NCBI GenBank assembly: GCA_011316305.1
Contig: SAUG01000134.1
Location: 1-64,000 of the forward strand
Reading direction: 5' to 3'
Origin: Rusavskia elegans
Lineage: Eukaryota; Ascomycota; Lecanoromycetes; Teloschistales; Teloschistaceae
Length of the DNA stretch: 64,000 nt
The notes beneath the pieces are model-generated. The model had not been told where the DNA came from and did not search any database. It saw only the letters and a program-made list of their open reading frames with translations. Positions 35,090 through 49,285 of the stretch are shown piece after piece. The first letter of the stretch is position 1; every line of letters begins with the position of its first letter. A program made the position numbers and the translations under genes.

Positions 35090-35869
35090 TTTAAATTTAA
35101 TAGATTTATTTTTTAATTTATTATTTTTAGATTTCTATTTTTACTATCTTTACTCTCTTTTTTTTTTACCGATTTTACTTTTATAATTATTACTTTTTTA
35201 GTATTTACTACTACCGTTCTTCTATTTTTTTACTATCTAAACCTTTTTTAATCTAGAATATAGATTATAGTACGTTTCTTTTATATAGCCGTTTCGATTA
35301 TAGTAGAAATAGTAATCGATTTTAATAACTCGTTTATTCGGGTTATTTATAGATAGAAAGGTTTTAGTTCTAGTAGTAGTAGACTCGATACTACTATATT
35401 AGTAGTACTTTTTACTAATAGTAATATTAATAGTTTTATCTAAAATGACTATCTTTTATTTATGTTTATCTTTACTACTAACGATAATATTACTTTAGGT
35501 AAACGAGGTCTAGAAATAGCTAAAAGAAATACTAAGATTCTAAAGAAATTTTAAAATAAAAAGATTTTCTAAAAAATTAATATCTATTACTATAATTTTA
35601 TTAGTAAATTTAGAAAATATAACTATATAGGCTTCTATATTTTCGAAGGAATTATTATAATAGAAGATATCTAGCTAGATATTTAATTTTATAAATTTAC
35701 TAGTACTACGGACTCTATATTATATTAAAAATTAATCTAGTATCTTTTTAGTATCTAATATAATAACTTTAATAAAATTTTAATATTAATGTTATAGGTC
35801 GTTATATAGATACGTTCTATATATTCTTTTTTATATTTAGAAATATCCTGTAGTAAAGAACTTTTAATA
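35090..35869 (-). pseudogene. Copia-gamma gag, decayed, cut by kappa
   Basis: Minus-strand Gag of Copia-gamma. The reverse complement of about 35262-35335 is the zinc knuckle with Tyr in place of Cys/His, and the Lys/Asn/Ser-rich linker is at 35100-35200. It aligns with Copia-alpha 60-860 and stops at 35869, where kappa is inserted after TA. The frame continues at 55140, as shown by alignment with Copia-alpha 860-985. Confidence 0.83.
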
Positions 35870-36529
35870 CCTTAGGTAGCGCCTCTGTTCTAACCATAGC
35901 CTGTCAGCAGTATGCTGATATTATAGTTATTATAATATTTTATCAATAAGGCTTTAACGGGCCGTACTAAGCGAATACGCCGTCTATATTATATTTTAAA
36001 AAACTCTATATATAAAAATACAGATTATTTTTTAAAAATATACTATTAAATACTATTACTAAATAATATCTATAGAAACTATATAATAGAAAATATTATA
36101 TCTTACTAGAATATTATATAGCTTCTATATTACCGCCTAGTTACTATTCTCTACGTATTTAGCCTAATAAACTATTAATAGGTAATAAACTATATATTAT
36201 AACTTTAATATAACTCTAAAGTCTATTATTTTTCCCGTTCCTTTTTTAAAATATCTAAAATAGGTAATATTTTGATTTTTAAACTACCGATATTATAGTA
36301 TTCAATCTAGCTATATATATAACCGTCTAGGTCGTAAATAATTAGGGTATTATATCTTTAAAGTAGTAAACCTCTAGCCGCCTATATATAGTCTATCTAT
36401 AGTAAGTAGTAAAATATATTATAAAGATAAAAGCCTATTATATAGATATAGAAAAGGCCTATTAAGTCTATATACTAACCCTATCACGTAAGCTATAATC
36501 TATAATCTCCTAGAACTCCGATAAAGGTA

Positions 36530-39500
36530 CTAATAAAAAAAAGAAAATCTATATTTATTTTTTAATCTATAATAGCGACGCCTCTAGTCTCTATTTATTT
36601 AAGTAGTATTATTAGTATTATTATATCTTGGCTCTTTAATATAATTATCTATACGAGTCTAATTACTATTTTAAAGTCCTTTTTAATATCTATAATAATC
36701 CGTAGGATTACTATCTTAGAGCTTGTCCGGAAGGTTACTAACCTATATCTAGTTATTACTATTATTAGGAAGGGTATATCTAGTAGAGGTCTTTTTAATA
36801 CGCTTCGGCTTCTATATAACTCGAATAAGGTCTATATTTATAACCTTAAAGTATTCGGACTAAGCTATAATATTAAATTAAACTAGAATATTATCCCGGC
36901 TATACTTATAGTAGACGATAGTATTAGGATCCGCCTACTAATCTAGTATTAATTTAATTCTTACTATAAAATTAATATAGATATCTAAGATATAATTATT
37001 CGGGTTAGTTTAAAAAAGTTCTAAAAGAATATTAAAATAAATAGAAAAAAGAAATAATAGAATATACTCTGGAATATATAAGAGGCTTTAATAGATAATA
37101 TAGCAGTTTTAATAATATTAATAGTAGGCGGAATAAAATTAAAGATATATATAAAAGAGGATAGAAAATAATATTTTATAAATTATAGACCTAGCTATTT
37201 ATAATTTATAATTTAGATAATAGTATTCGTATTATCTTTCGTAATATATACCGAATCTTTTCCTAAAATCTATTAGTACTAGATTTATTATATATAGATT
37301 AGATATACCTATAACTATATTATCTATTAAAATATACTTCTAATTAGAAATATTCTAGTAGATATTTATTTTACTTTTATCTTATTTCTAGTTAGTATTT
37401 TTAATTATAGGACTTTATACGCCAGTAATTAATTAGTATCTAGAATTAAAGTTTAAATATAGAAAAAAAAAATATAATAATTATTTTATATTTCTATTAA
37501 TTTCGCCTTTATATTATTAGTAAACCGTAAATATTATATTTTATCGGCTATATTATATAGTTCTATAGCTATTTACTTTTTTCTTTTCTTATTAGACTTT
37601 TTAGGTATAGTTAGTAACCTTTACTAATTATTATCTCTAAGTTTAGCGTCTAGACTGCCGAGTATAGAAATAGACTATAATATATATTAACGGAAATATA
37701 CTATTATTAGGTTAGAAGATAAAGAATATTATATAGCTTAATAGAAACTAAAAGGGCCGCCGGTAGGAATAGATATTCTATAGACTCGAGACTTCTAAAT
37801 AGTAGAGAGACTTTAATATATACCCGAAGTATCAAGAAGAATTTTAATAATAGATTTAATTTAAAGTATTTTTCTAGAATTTAGAGCTTTATTAGATATT
37901 TTCGAAGTAATAATATATTTAGACGAAGGCCTAGGATTTCTTTTTAATAGATTTAGAAAATTATATTTCTAGTTATTAGATAGCTTTTTAGTACTACTAA
38001 TATCGATATAATTTCCTATCTAGATTTATATAATATTAAATTAGTAACTAGACTACTATCTTAGATAGAATTAGAATTAAAATAAAAGTAGTTTTATCCT
38101 TTTAGGCGTCGAGATCTATAACTAACTTTCTATTACTCTTTTCTTCCCTTTTTATAAAGAAGTAAGATACTACGTCTAGAGATTATTATTATATTTATCT
38201 TTTTTTTAGGAACGCCGACAGGGTATATTAGTAGATCGAGCTATAATAATAAAGTAAAAGAAGATAGCTTCGAAAAAATAGGCTAAACGGTAGTAATCTC
38301 GATTTTAAATACTAATAATAAGGATAGAAAACTAGAAATATAGATAACGATACCGAAAAACTTAATTAATAAATATTTATTTTAAAGGAAAAATAGCTAT
38401 AATAAATATAAACTATTAATAGAATGCTTTAGATAACTTTAGAAACTTTATAATATAAAGAAAAGAGCGGCGATATATAGATTAAAACGCTAGAGAATTA
38501 GATAGAGAATTCTATTTTACTAAAGCCGACCCCGCGAATATATTCTAAATACTATAGGGTACCCTTTATATATTTTAGAATACTACTAATTTAATATATA
38601 TCGCCTTTCTTATTATAGTAATTAGAGGTTATCTATATAGCTTTAAATCTTAAAATTCTATTTTTTTACCGATATTCTTTATAATATCTATTATTTTTTA
38701 TCGGTATATTATAGCGCTTAAGATCTTTATTAAATTTTCGACTTATCTATAGATAGTCTCCTTTACCTAATAGTTACCTAAAGGTTACTAAAGCTTTTTA
38801 AGCTAACTATATACGGCGCTAGTAAGGTAATATAGCGCTAGTAAAATTAGTAGCGGTATAACTAAATAGCGGTTAGATTTAGGATTTTAATATCTATTTT
38901 ACCTAACCTTTATTATTTTAGTACCTCTTTCTATAAGCCCTAGTATCTCCCCTCGATATTTCTTTTAATATTCTACCGCCCTAGCTTCCCTTTCTAAAGC
39001 CTTAATAAATACTGGATACTATCTACTTATTTAAAAAAATCTAAATAAATATACTAATAATTATTATAGCCTTCTAAAAGATTATTTTTTCTTATTAATA
39101 GATAGATCTATTTTAGCTCTTTTCCTCCTTTTAGCTATAGTCTATAATATTCTACTATTGATATACTAATACTATCTATAACTATATAATTTATTATTAT
39201 CCGGCTTAACCTCCTAGTTCCGTAATCTAGAATAATCTATATAGAAGCGAAAGCGGTTTATAGAATAGTTATTATAAGTCTAATATATACTACTACTATA
39301 AGAAAGATTTCTATAGTAGCTAAATCGATAGAATAAGAAAAATAATAATAATCTATTATTAGCTATAGATAAAGAGAGCGTTTATCTATATATTAATATT
39401 ATAACTAAATCATTTAGAGGTCTCTCCTATTTTATATTAGAATTATATTAATTCTATATATAGAGCGCTATATCTATAACTTATAAACTCTTTAAAGCTA

Positions 39501-41064
39501 ATAAAAAACTATTAGCTAATAACTATTTGATTAATACTTTAAACGACTATAGAAATAATAAAGATTACCTAGAATTTATAGAAGTAAAGGAGTTCCTAGT
39601 AGAGCTTTAAAATATACTTTTACTAGAATCTATACTACTATAGTAGGATAAATTTTATAAAGAATATAAAGCCGACGATAATAATAATAATAATAATACC
39701 GAAGATATTATTTAATCTAAAGTAATAAAGGCTAAATAGAAATTACTTTCTATATATAGAAATTCTTCTATTATAATTCTAGATAATTTAGAAAAAATCC
39801 TCTATATTCGGTTAAAAATACTATTATTATAATTTAAAATAGCTTTCGCGATTTAGTATTAGATTACCGGGATTATAGGTTATTAGTATACCTATTTTAT
39901 AGAGGATTTCTGTCTATTAGATAATTTCGATAAGATTTATAGCCTTTTTTAATCGGTCGCGATACTTAAAAAGTATTTTAAAAGGTAGTTTCTACTCCTA
40001 CTATTATAACGGTAGGTCCTTAAACCTGCCGAAAAGTAATAAGAAAAAGAAATAAAGAAATTATTTATAGGCTTTCAAATATTTATATATTTCTTTAATT
40101 TAATTAAACTTTTCCGAATTATACTTTTATTTTAGTAATTTAGGAATAAAATATATATTAGTATAGGATATTTTATTAATATTCTATCCGAACTCTATTA
40201 TTCTATAGCTTAGTTTATATCTATTTATTTATATTCTAGAAAGTTCGCTAGATATCTTAATAGCGCTCTAATCTTCCTATCGGATATAGTCTCTTTATAA
40301 TATTTAGATAGGTTCTATTCGTACTAGCTAGTATCTCGACTATACTTTAGTCGCGTTTTTATAGTTAGGAAGAATTTCGCTGAAGGTACAACTAGTTTAA
40401 TTCTTTTCTATATTTAAAAGCTTTATAATAGTACTTTTTTTATAATTAGTCGAAAGTTTAACTCTATATATCTAGAGTATTAATCTAAGGAATTATTTCT
40501 AACTAAAAAGAATTTCTACAATATATATCGCCTAGGTATATTATAGGTAAAATTCGAGATATTTATTTTAATTATCGTTTTAAAGGGCCTACTATTAGGT
40601 TATTAGTTAAATATGATACATAATTAGTCGTTCGTAATACTATTATTCTATTAATAATTTAATTAAATCCTCTATAACTATTATTACTAATCTAAAAAAA
40701 TTAGAATTAGTAATATATAGGCGCCTATAACTAGAGCTTTTCTCGTCTTAAAAAGGTTTATCTATATTTTTATTAACCTTTATTGATATTCTCGGGGTAT
40801 ACTATAATATATATAGGTCTTTAATAGGAATTTATATTACTATTGTAGTTTTAGATTAGTAAAAAAGGAAGAGATAAACTAATTTATTCCTATTTAGTAT
40901 ATTGTTTTTTTATCTTTTTATTATTTAATCTATTTAACTATATATTAATAATCATTTCGCTTTAGAACTATATACTAGTTAAATACTATAGCCTGGTTAT
41001 AGTCGTTTTAATAAAGGAATTATTCTGCCGATTAATAGTTAAGATACTCTAGTATTTATAGGTA
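36530..41064 (+). pseudogene. Kappa coding region, left arm, unknown protein
   Basis: The plus strand has long stretches of stop-poor frame, with TAG/TAA at presumed Gln/Trp positions. Examples: about 36650-37030 (VTNLYLVITIIRKGISSRGL, VFGLSYNIKLNQNI) and about 39110-39610 (NNYLINTLNDYRNNKDYLEF, KEFLVEL). A (GAT/AAT)n run at 39672-39697 encodes Asp/Asn. The frame appears to continue across the Copia-zeta insertion at 41065. A very large protein or two adjacent genes would fit. No DDE, HTH or helicase motif is clear to me, so no function is given. RIP may hide the key residues. Confidence 0.45.
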
Positions 41065-41069
41065 TTTAG

Positions 41070-41245
41070 TATTGAAATCATGTGTATGGAACATTAAGCT
41101 TGATTCACTAAGGTAGGCTTTCGCCTGAACTAAGTATATAAGAAGGAGGTAGCAGGGCCTTGGCGCCTAGTTTTACTAGGCCTAATCGGTACTAGCGCCT
41201 TTAGCGCCTTAGTATAGCTATTATATATAATATATACTTCTAATA
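41070..41245 (-). repeat. Copia-zeta 3' LTR (left)
   Basis: 176 bp. The left half is nearly free of RIP (ATTGAAATCATGTGTATGGAAC, TTGATTCACTAAGG), while the right half has TATATAATATATACTTC in place of TGCGTAATACGTACTTC. It is followed on the right by CTCCTATATA, the reverse complement of the purine tract TATATAGGAG. Confidence 0.93.
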
Positions 41246-42240
41246 CTCCTATATACTATATATATACCGAGGGTAAAAATTAAATAAACTTACTATATAC
41301 TCGCTAAAAAACCTATAGGAAAAAGAGTTTATATATAATAAAGGTAAGGTAAATAAAGTTTAAAAAGCTCCTATAGTAGATATATATATATAAATTATAA
41401 AAATCGAAATCTAGATAAAAAAAATTAGAGTTCCTATAGTTTCTATAGTATCCTAAACCTTCTATAGTAGTAGTATATTTAGTAGAATACTGGTATAGGT
41501 ATTAGTTTATAAAATAGATTTATTTAAAGTATTTAAAACGGATATTACCTAATTAAAAAGATATATCTAAAGCTTTAATAATCGAAAATACCTATCTAGT
41601 AGTAAACTATAGGTATTATTAGTTATTATTAATACCGCTAAAGTACTAAAGGGTATAGATATTATATTTCCTCTCAATTTAATAAAAGAGTATATACTAA
41701 ATATTTATTAGGATATTATAAACCTTTATAAATATATTAAAAGTAATATCGCCTAAATAATCCTAGATATAGAGATACTTACTATAGCTTTAAGGATTAA
41801 TATAAGTTTTCGGATTATTAATAATTACGGCGTCCTAATAGTACTATTTCTAGAATTTCTATAGAATCCTATAATTAATTTAATAGTATAGTTAGATAGC
41901 GAAGACCCTAATATATATTTATATATTATTACTATCTAGCTATAGACGGCTAAAGATATTATAATTTTAAGAGCTATTAATATTATTTTTTACCTAATAG
42001 CGTTTAGATTCGAGGCTTAGGTAGAATAGTACCCGAGGATAGAAATAGAATAGATTATTATTATAGTTTTTATAGGCGATATAAACTCGAAAGTTATCGA
42101 ATAGTTTATTAAATATTTCGATATATATATATAGGTCAAATTCTCTAGAAATATAGAAAATAAAATAAAATTTTTAAAGGCTACCTAAATCTATAATAGC
42201 AATAAATAGTATTAAATAGAAGTATAGAATATAGAGAATC
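41246..42240 (-). pseudogene. Copia accessory ORF, zeta copy
   Basis: Minus-strand counterpart of the Copia-delta frame at 30280-31190. The reverse complement of about 41760-42140 encodes SREFDLYIYIEIFNKLFDNF-like and YIVNNPKTYINP-like segments with stops at presumed Gln/Trp. Conservation in the same place and orientation in three copies suggests a family gene. Function unknown. Confidence 0.55.
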
Positions 42241-42826
42241 GAATAGTATAATTTATATATTAGATAGTATAGGATCAGTAAAAATATACTCGAAAATATA
42301 GTAATAGTAGATAGCGGGCGAAAATAAGTAGTAGGTAGCTAGTAGCTAGGGCGCTAACTAGTCTTTACCCGCGCGCTAGCTCCGAAATGTTTTATATAGA
42401 GCCCGAATAGTCTACTAGGTAGCTAATATACGTTTTACTAATATTAAAACTAGTTAATATATTAAGTATAATATATAATTTAATAGGGTATAGGCTAAAG
42501 ATACCCTTTTAGTATTTTACTACTAAAATAGAAGAACGAACCCGGGTATAGATAACTATATATAGATTTTAATCGAATATACTATCGGAAAATATATAAA
42601 AGGTATAGCGCTTTAAAAATAATATAGGTATTATATAGGTAGACCTATAGAGCCTAGAGTTACTTAGAAATTTAACTACCTCCTATAGTATATATTATAT
42701 TCTCTAAAAATAATATTTATAGGTATATAGTAATTACTAGTACCCCGGAATTAATTATATTCTAGGGGAGATTATTATTAGAAGAATCTTTATAATTTAG
42801 ATAGATTATCGCTATTATTATTTAAA
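42241..42826 (-). other. Copia-zeta spacer between pol and accessory ORF
   Basis: Homologous to Copia-delta 29606-30280 and Copia-gamma 4741-5400. It includes the conserved ACCCGCGCGCTAGCTCC-like block near 42390. No open frame recognised. Confidence 0.55.
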
Positions 42827-45800
42827 GTTTAGAGTATTTTTAGGTTTTTAAATCTAAACGCTATATAGAAAGCTTTAAATTTATTTTTATCTAGAGCTTT
42901 AGTAAGCCTATTAGCTACTATCTATTCTATTAGAATATATTAAAGGTCGATAGTTTTATTAGCGACTTTTTCCTATAGGAATTTAATATAGATATTAATA
43001 TATTTAGTATAACTATAGAACTAAAGGTTTTTAATAAGAAAAATAGCGCCCTAGTTATTACTATAAATAGTTACTATATCTAGAGTAGCGTTTAGATCCT
43101 ATTTATTAATTAATAACTAATTTAGGATATAATTTAACTAAATAGCTTCTTTAGTAGTTCTAGTTTTACTATCTAATTCTACTTCGGTAGTTAATATAGC
43201 TATAGTGGTTTACCGTTTAGATAACTAGCTAATAGCGCCGGATTTAATATCGAAAATATACCTAGAAGTAGAGTAATAGATTTTATAGTTATCTATCTAA
43301 TTAGTATCGGTATATCTCTAAAGCTTTTATAGGTTACTTCTATAGATAAAAATAAAGTAAGCCGTTTTATATAGATATTTAAAAATTCTAATAATAGCGT
43401 TCTAGTAGTAGCTTATAGAGTTAGATAAATATCGACTAATAATAGAGACGTTAAAATAATATCGGGGTAAGTTCTAAATATAATATATATTAAAAAGCCG
43501 ATAGCGCTCTAATATTTATATTTTATTAGTAGAAAATAGTCCTATTCGGTAGGAATAGTTTCTAAATAAAAGCTAGAATCTATAGAAGTAGAAATATTAT
43601 TTTTATAAATAGTAAAGCTATAATCCTTTAAAATCTATTTAATATAGGTAGTTTAGTTTTACTAAATAGTACGGAGTTCCCGGTTTCTAATAATTTATAT
43701 ACCGAGGTAGAAATTAATAGGACCTAAATCTAATATTTAAAAATATTCGTTTAGATATACCTTAATATTATTAAGGTTTTAATAACTAGCGCTATATAAG
43801 AGAATATTATTAATATAAACGCCGATAATAATCGTACTATTATAAAAAATACTATAATCGGACTCTAGAGATTTAAAGCCGATAATAGTAAAGAATTTAG
43901 CGAGGTAGTAGTACTAGATCTAAAATAACTATTTAAAACTATAGAAGGTCTTCCGGAACTTATATATTATATTAGAATTACTAAAACTAGTAGGATATTA
44001 TATATAGATAATTTTATCTATATAACTATAGAAGAAAGCGGTTTTAATATCTATTTAATCGAGCTCTAGGCCGTAGGCGATAGCTATAGTAAAGATAGCT
44101 TTATATAATATTAGCTTAATAACGGAAGTAAAAATTTTATTAAAATCGATACCGGCGAATAATCTAGCGAGCTTTAAAGCGCGTAATTTTATTATTAGCG
44201 TCCTTTTTAATTTTATATATCTATTTACCCCCTAAAAGATATTTTATAGAAGGTATTAATACCTTAATATATAGTATCTAAATATTATTTAGTTCTAATA
44301 ATTCTAGTTCTTTTCCTATAGCCTTATACTATTCGTCGGTATAGAGTAAATTTATAGCCTCTTTATATAACTAGGGCTCGGAAGAATCTAATACTATACC
44401 TTTTTTTATAGTACTAATAAATATATAGATATTTATAATTAGGTCTAGTAAAGAACGATTATAATTATTTAGTATCCGGAATTTAAAGTACTTATATAGA
44501 ATTTCAATAAGAGATTAAATAATATAATCGGTTTAGAAATAAAGTATTATAGTTTAAAGATAGGGTAATAATATATCGGAATTAGAATCCGAATCTAAAT
44601 TATTAACTTTATTAATATAAAGACTATTAAGTAAGTTAGCCGGTAATAGAATTTAACTATAGGTAAAAGGAGTTTAGTAAAGTACTAGAATTTAATAAAA
44701 GGAAACTATTAGTTTAGATATTAATAGAAGGTTACTAGATTAGAACTATAACCCTCTAGAATTAGATCCCCTATTAGTACGCTGCCGTTTCTATAGGAAT
44801 TACTATTTATTTTTAGATTCTTCTAATTCCTATAGATCTAATAAATCTAGATTTTAATCTATCTCTTTAAATATTATAGAAGAAGCGCGGACGATTTTAT
44901 TCTAAAGGTTTAATAGTTTATAGATAGTATCGCTAAAGTAACCGACTAAAGTATATTTATAACTTCGATTATAGAACTTCCGAATTTTCTTATTATATAT
45001 TAGATATACTATAGAGCCTAGAATATAGAGTCGGCTTAAATCTAGAGGTTTATTATACTTCTTTTTATATAAAATTATATCTAATTTACTACTAGATAAC
45101 CGGAAATATAGGAAAATAGCAGCTTTAATAAATAGCGGCTAATATTTCTTACTAAAGCCGCTATAAACTAATATAGGATAGGCTTTATATCTTATCGGAA
45201 GTACTATTCTATTATAGATTATTAGGTACGATAGATTTCAACTAGATACTTTTATTAGTAAAGCTTTTAGATATAATATAGCTCCTAAATTCGTTATCGC
45301 TATAAAAACGTTTAATAATAAAAATACCTTTTTTATTATAGGCGTAGAAGTAGTTCTAGTATTTAAAAGTTTCGGGGGAATCTTTTATTTTAGTTATATA
45401 GATACTATACTTCTAGGTATTATTATTTAGAAAGGTAAAATATATTAGCTTTTATTATATACTACTAGAACTTTATCCTTTTAAATAGGTCCTATATAGT
45501 TAGTATAAATAAGGCGGATATAGCCCCTATAAAGCTATTTATATTACTTATCTAGAATATAAGCCTTATAGAAATCGGATTTAGGCTTAAAAACTTTAAA
45601 TAGATCGATTCCTATAGATATATTCGCTAGTTTATATAAATTCTAGTTATTTAGATATCTAAGCCGGGCGTACTAGATATTTTCTACTTCTACTAATATT
45701 TTAGTAAGGGTCTTTAAAACTATATCGGGTATTAATAAAAATAAGAATAAAAATAGAAAAAAAAGAGAAATAGAAAAAGATTTTATAGAGCCGCGCTATA

Positions 45801-46424
45801 TAGTATTAATATTTAATAGGAATGGACTATTAAATATATAGATAATTAATATTAAATCCGGAATACTAGAATTAAAACTAAAGCTATAGTCTTTAATAAT
45901 TATTTTAACGCCTATCTTCTAAATTTATAATATTAATAGAAGGTTAGTACCGGACCCGGGGATATAAAAAATATTATAGAATTCTATAGGGCGATATCTA
46001 CTATTAATAAGGTAGTTAAAAATAATAGTATTTATAGCGATCGGTCGAAAGCTAATAGCGCTACTAATACCGGTTATAGATTTATTTTAAATAGATTTTA
46101 TACTAGATTTAATAAAAAGGTACCGCTAGAAAGTAGTATAATAGTTATAGGTATAGTTAAATTTCTAACTATTTATAAAATCTTATTTATTTAATAAGAC
46201 TAATAAAATTATAGGAACGAGAGTTATAAAACTAAAATTAATAGAAGCCGGTACTATTATAATAAAATTTAGTAACTTTTTAGATTTAATAGATTTATCT
46301 TTAGACTTATTATTTTTAGATTTATTATTTTTACTATCTTTACTATCCTTTCTTTTACTATTTTTACTTTTATAACTATTATCTTTTTAGTATTTACTAT
46401 TACTATTCTTTTATTTTTCTACTA
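42827..46424 (-). pseudogene. Copia-zeta pol, decayed
   Basis: Minus-strand Pol, uninterrupted. RNase H about 42827-43600, reverse transcriptase about 43600-44700 with the YxDD equivalent at about 43805-43820 (YINN-like), integrase about 44900-46050, protease about 46100-46250, and the Lys/Asn/Ser linker at 46290-46410. Assigned by alignment with Copia-delta 25960-29605. RIP stops occur throughout. Confidence 0.85.
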
Positions 46425-47800
46425 TCTAAATCTATTTTAATTTAGGAAATAGGCTATAGTATTTATCCTTTATATAGCCGTTTCGGTTATAGTAGAAATA
46501 GTAGTTAACTTTAATAACTCGCTTATTCGGGTTATTTATAGATAGAAAGACCTTAGTTTTAGTAGTAGTATATTTACTATTACTATATTAGTAATATTCC
46601 TTACTTATAGTAGTATTAATAGTTTCGTCTAGAGTAACTATTTTCAATTTTCATTTATTTTTATCACTGATAATAATATTACTTTAGGTAAATAAAGTCT
46701 AGAAATAACTAAAAGCGGCGGCCTGGTGGCGCAGCGGCAACGCTGCGTGACCGGGAGGCCTAGCGGATCCAGCGCTCTTCGGAGTTAGCGGAGTTAATCC
46801 GGCGGGTCGGGGGTTCGAATCCCTCGAAGGCCAACCTAATACTTGAGTTTTTTCTATCGACTAAGTCGATTTTTATAGAGTTTAAAATACAGAAAGACTA
46901 GACAGTAGATCGTCTCGGCCTAGCCCGATCGATCGAACTTAATTAAGTTAATTAATAAGGTTAAATAGATTACGGTTTCCCTCTAGGTTTTAGTCCAGAT
47001 CTAGCTCCTTCGGGAGTCTTTAATTCGAGTTCTCGGTAAAATATTTAAGTACCAAATAATTACGTAATCTGATCGGTTTAGCGCCTCTAGCGTTAGAATC
47101 GTGAAAGACTAAGATCAAAATCCGAATGATTAATCGCATATAACTAAAAGCGGCTCTAAAACCCTTAAAAAATTCTAAAATAAAAAGGCTTTTTAAAATA
47201 ATAATATCTATAACCAGAATTTTGTTAGTAAACTCGCGAAATTTAGCTATATAAACTTCTATACTCTCGAAAGAACTATTATAATAAAAGGTAACTAGCT
47301 AGGCGTCGAATTCTATAAATTTACCGGTACTATAAACTCTATATTATATCTAGAATTTATCTAGTATCTTTTTAGTATTTAATATAATATCTTTAATAAG
47401 ATTTTTAGTATTAATACTATAGGTTATTTTAATTACTATATAGGTATATTCTATCCGTTCTTTTTTATAGTTAAAAGGAGTCGGGGATATAAGACCTTTA
47501 GTAGTAGCTCGGAAGTTATTAAAAATAAGGTAGACTATAATAGCTTCTTCCTAATTTTTATAATCCGAACAGATCTCGAGCTTCGGAACTATATTAATAA
47601 AGTAGCTAGAATCCCCTAGTTTAGTATTATCTATAGTTAATATTATAGGAATAGATATATTACTTAATTTTATACTAGACTATAGAATACCGCGAGGAAT
47701 AGTATTATAAAAGAAAGAATTCGAAAGAAGGCCTAGAAGTAAGTATCCGGGAAGTATAATAACTTTAAAGCCGAATAAGTTATTCGGGTTTAGAAATATC
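46425..47800 (-). pseudogene. Copia-zeta gag, interrupted by a SINE
   Basis: Minus-strand Gag. The reverse complement of about 46425-46500 reads VNYYFYYNRNGYIKDKYYSL, the zinc knuckle with Cys/His as Tyr, followed by FPKLK. The SINE at 46720-47139 splits it. The upstream part (47155-47800) aligns with Copia-alpha 500-1150. Confidence 0.82.
46720..47139 (+). mobile_element. tRNA-derived SINE, little affected by RIP
   Basis: 420-bp insertion with a perfect 15-bp target duplication (46705-46719 and 47140-47154, ATAACTAAAAGCGGC). The first about 110 bp is tRNA-like: an A-box-like TGGCGCAGCGG near 46727 and a B box GGTTCGAATCC at 46812-46822, followed by CTCGAAGGCCA, which partly pairs with the start GGCCTGG. 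An insert between D and T arms (GGAGGCCTAGCGGATCC...) resembles an anticodon-loop expansion or intron. The body (46835-47139) is unique here and ends TTAATCGCAT rather than poly-A. CpA and TpG are frequent, unlike all flanking DNA. Mobilisation would need a partner LINE, none of which is in the window. Confidence 0.9.
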
Positions 47801-48251
47801 GGAAAGGGACTAAAAGTAATAAAAAAGTCCGGGTTATCTTTAAATATAATAAAAAGTAACTTCGATAGATAGTAATTAGAGTCTAGGCGTAGACGGTTCT
47901 AGATAGTAAAATCAATTTACTATTAGTTATATAGGAGCCTATAGTCTTTAATAGAAAATTAAAAGTTATAGATAGTTTAGTTTACCCGGAAGTTATTAGG
48001 TAGTCTTAAAAGAAAATATTATTTAAAACTTTTAAAGTTACGAGGAATAATATAAAACCTTAATAATAATAATATAGAGACAGATATAAAGTTTAGAATA
48101 AATTAAATAAAGCTTCGAAAATAAAAACGATATAATAATAGTCTTTAGTAATAAATAGGAAGCTTCGAGTTTTTATACTATTTAGGACTAGACGATATAG
48201 CTAGTAAGGCCGAAGGCTAGGCTTGATAGCTCTAGTTCTAGAAATAAAGTA

Positions 48252-49040
48252 CTTTAGGTAGCTCTCTATATTTTAGAGTGGCCTATTAATATTATATTAA
48301 TTATATATTAAAAAATACAGGATACTTATTAGATATTAATATTTAAGTTATAAATTACTAAAAATAAAATATCTATTATAGTTAATTAAAAGTAGTATAA
48401 AATAGCTAGTATATAGAAATAGTATTTATTATATAATTTACTACTAATACTCTATTTTTAAAAACTTAATATAGTTTAAAGATATAAGATTTATATTAAT
48501 TTTTAATTAAAATAATATTAAGATACTATTTTACTATAAAAAATATTAAAAAGATATTTATTAAATATTAATAAATTATTTATAAATTTAAATAGACTAT
48601 AGAATATAATTAGCTATATATCTAGTCCTATATAGTATAGTCGGATAGTCTAGATATTAAAGTAAAAGTTTATTCTTTTTTTCTAGAAACTAGTCCCGAT
48701 TAGGATAATTTAAAAGATTTAATATTTAAATCTTTTAGTTTTTAATTTTTTAAATTAATTTAGTAATTTAAATAGCCTAGATAAAATAAATCGACCTATT
48801 AAATTTATATTTCAAAAGGTCGATTTATAAACCGATAAATTGATTTTTATATTTTATAGTATTTTAAAATATAATACGAATAGCCTATTTTCTAGAAATA
48901 GTATATTATTTAAAATAGATATAATTAATTATACTATATCTATATTATCTATACTCGATATTTTTTATTATATAATATTTTAAATAATATAATTCAAATA
49001 GCGTGTTAACAGGCTGTGGTACTAGAAGCGTTATCTAAAG
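48252..49040 (+). mobile_element. TA-flanked MITE copy 1 (789 bp)
   Basis: Flanked by TA (48250-48251 and 49041-49042). Left end CTTTAGGTAGC, right end as reverse complement CTTTAGATAACGC: imperfect TIRs of about 30 bp. It is extremely AT-rich with internal palindromes (for example GGTCGATTTATAAACCGATA). It shares both termini and a subterminal block (ATTATCTATACTCGATATT) with kappa, suggesting origin by internal deletion. No coding capacity. Confidence 0.88.
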
Positions 49041-49285
49041 TAGTTAGTTTAGAAATAGTAGGGGCTCGTTTAGACTATTAAAAGGTTAGGAAAGATATAA
49101 TAGCTAGAAATATAATCTACTAGCCCCCTATTTTATAAAGGTCCTAGCCTATATTAAGTTAGCTAGGCAGTCGCTTTCTATATTTATTTATAATAGCTAG
49201 CAGCTGCAGGATATACGCCGATAACTAGCGTTAGCTAGGAGGCAGGATACAAGACTAATAGTTATAAAAATCTAATTTCAGCCTA

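Noticed and set aside
46720..46832. A functional intron-containing tRNA gene
   Set aside because: The head has A and B boxes, but the acceptor stem pairs imperfectly, the unit extends 300 bp further, and a 15-bp target duplication brackets the whole 420 bp, so it is a SINE.
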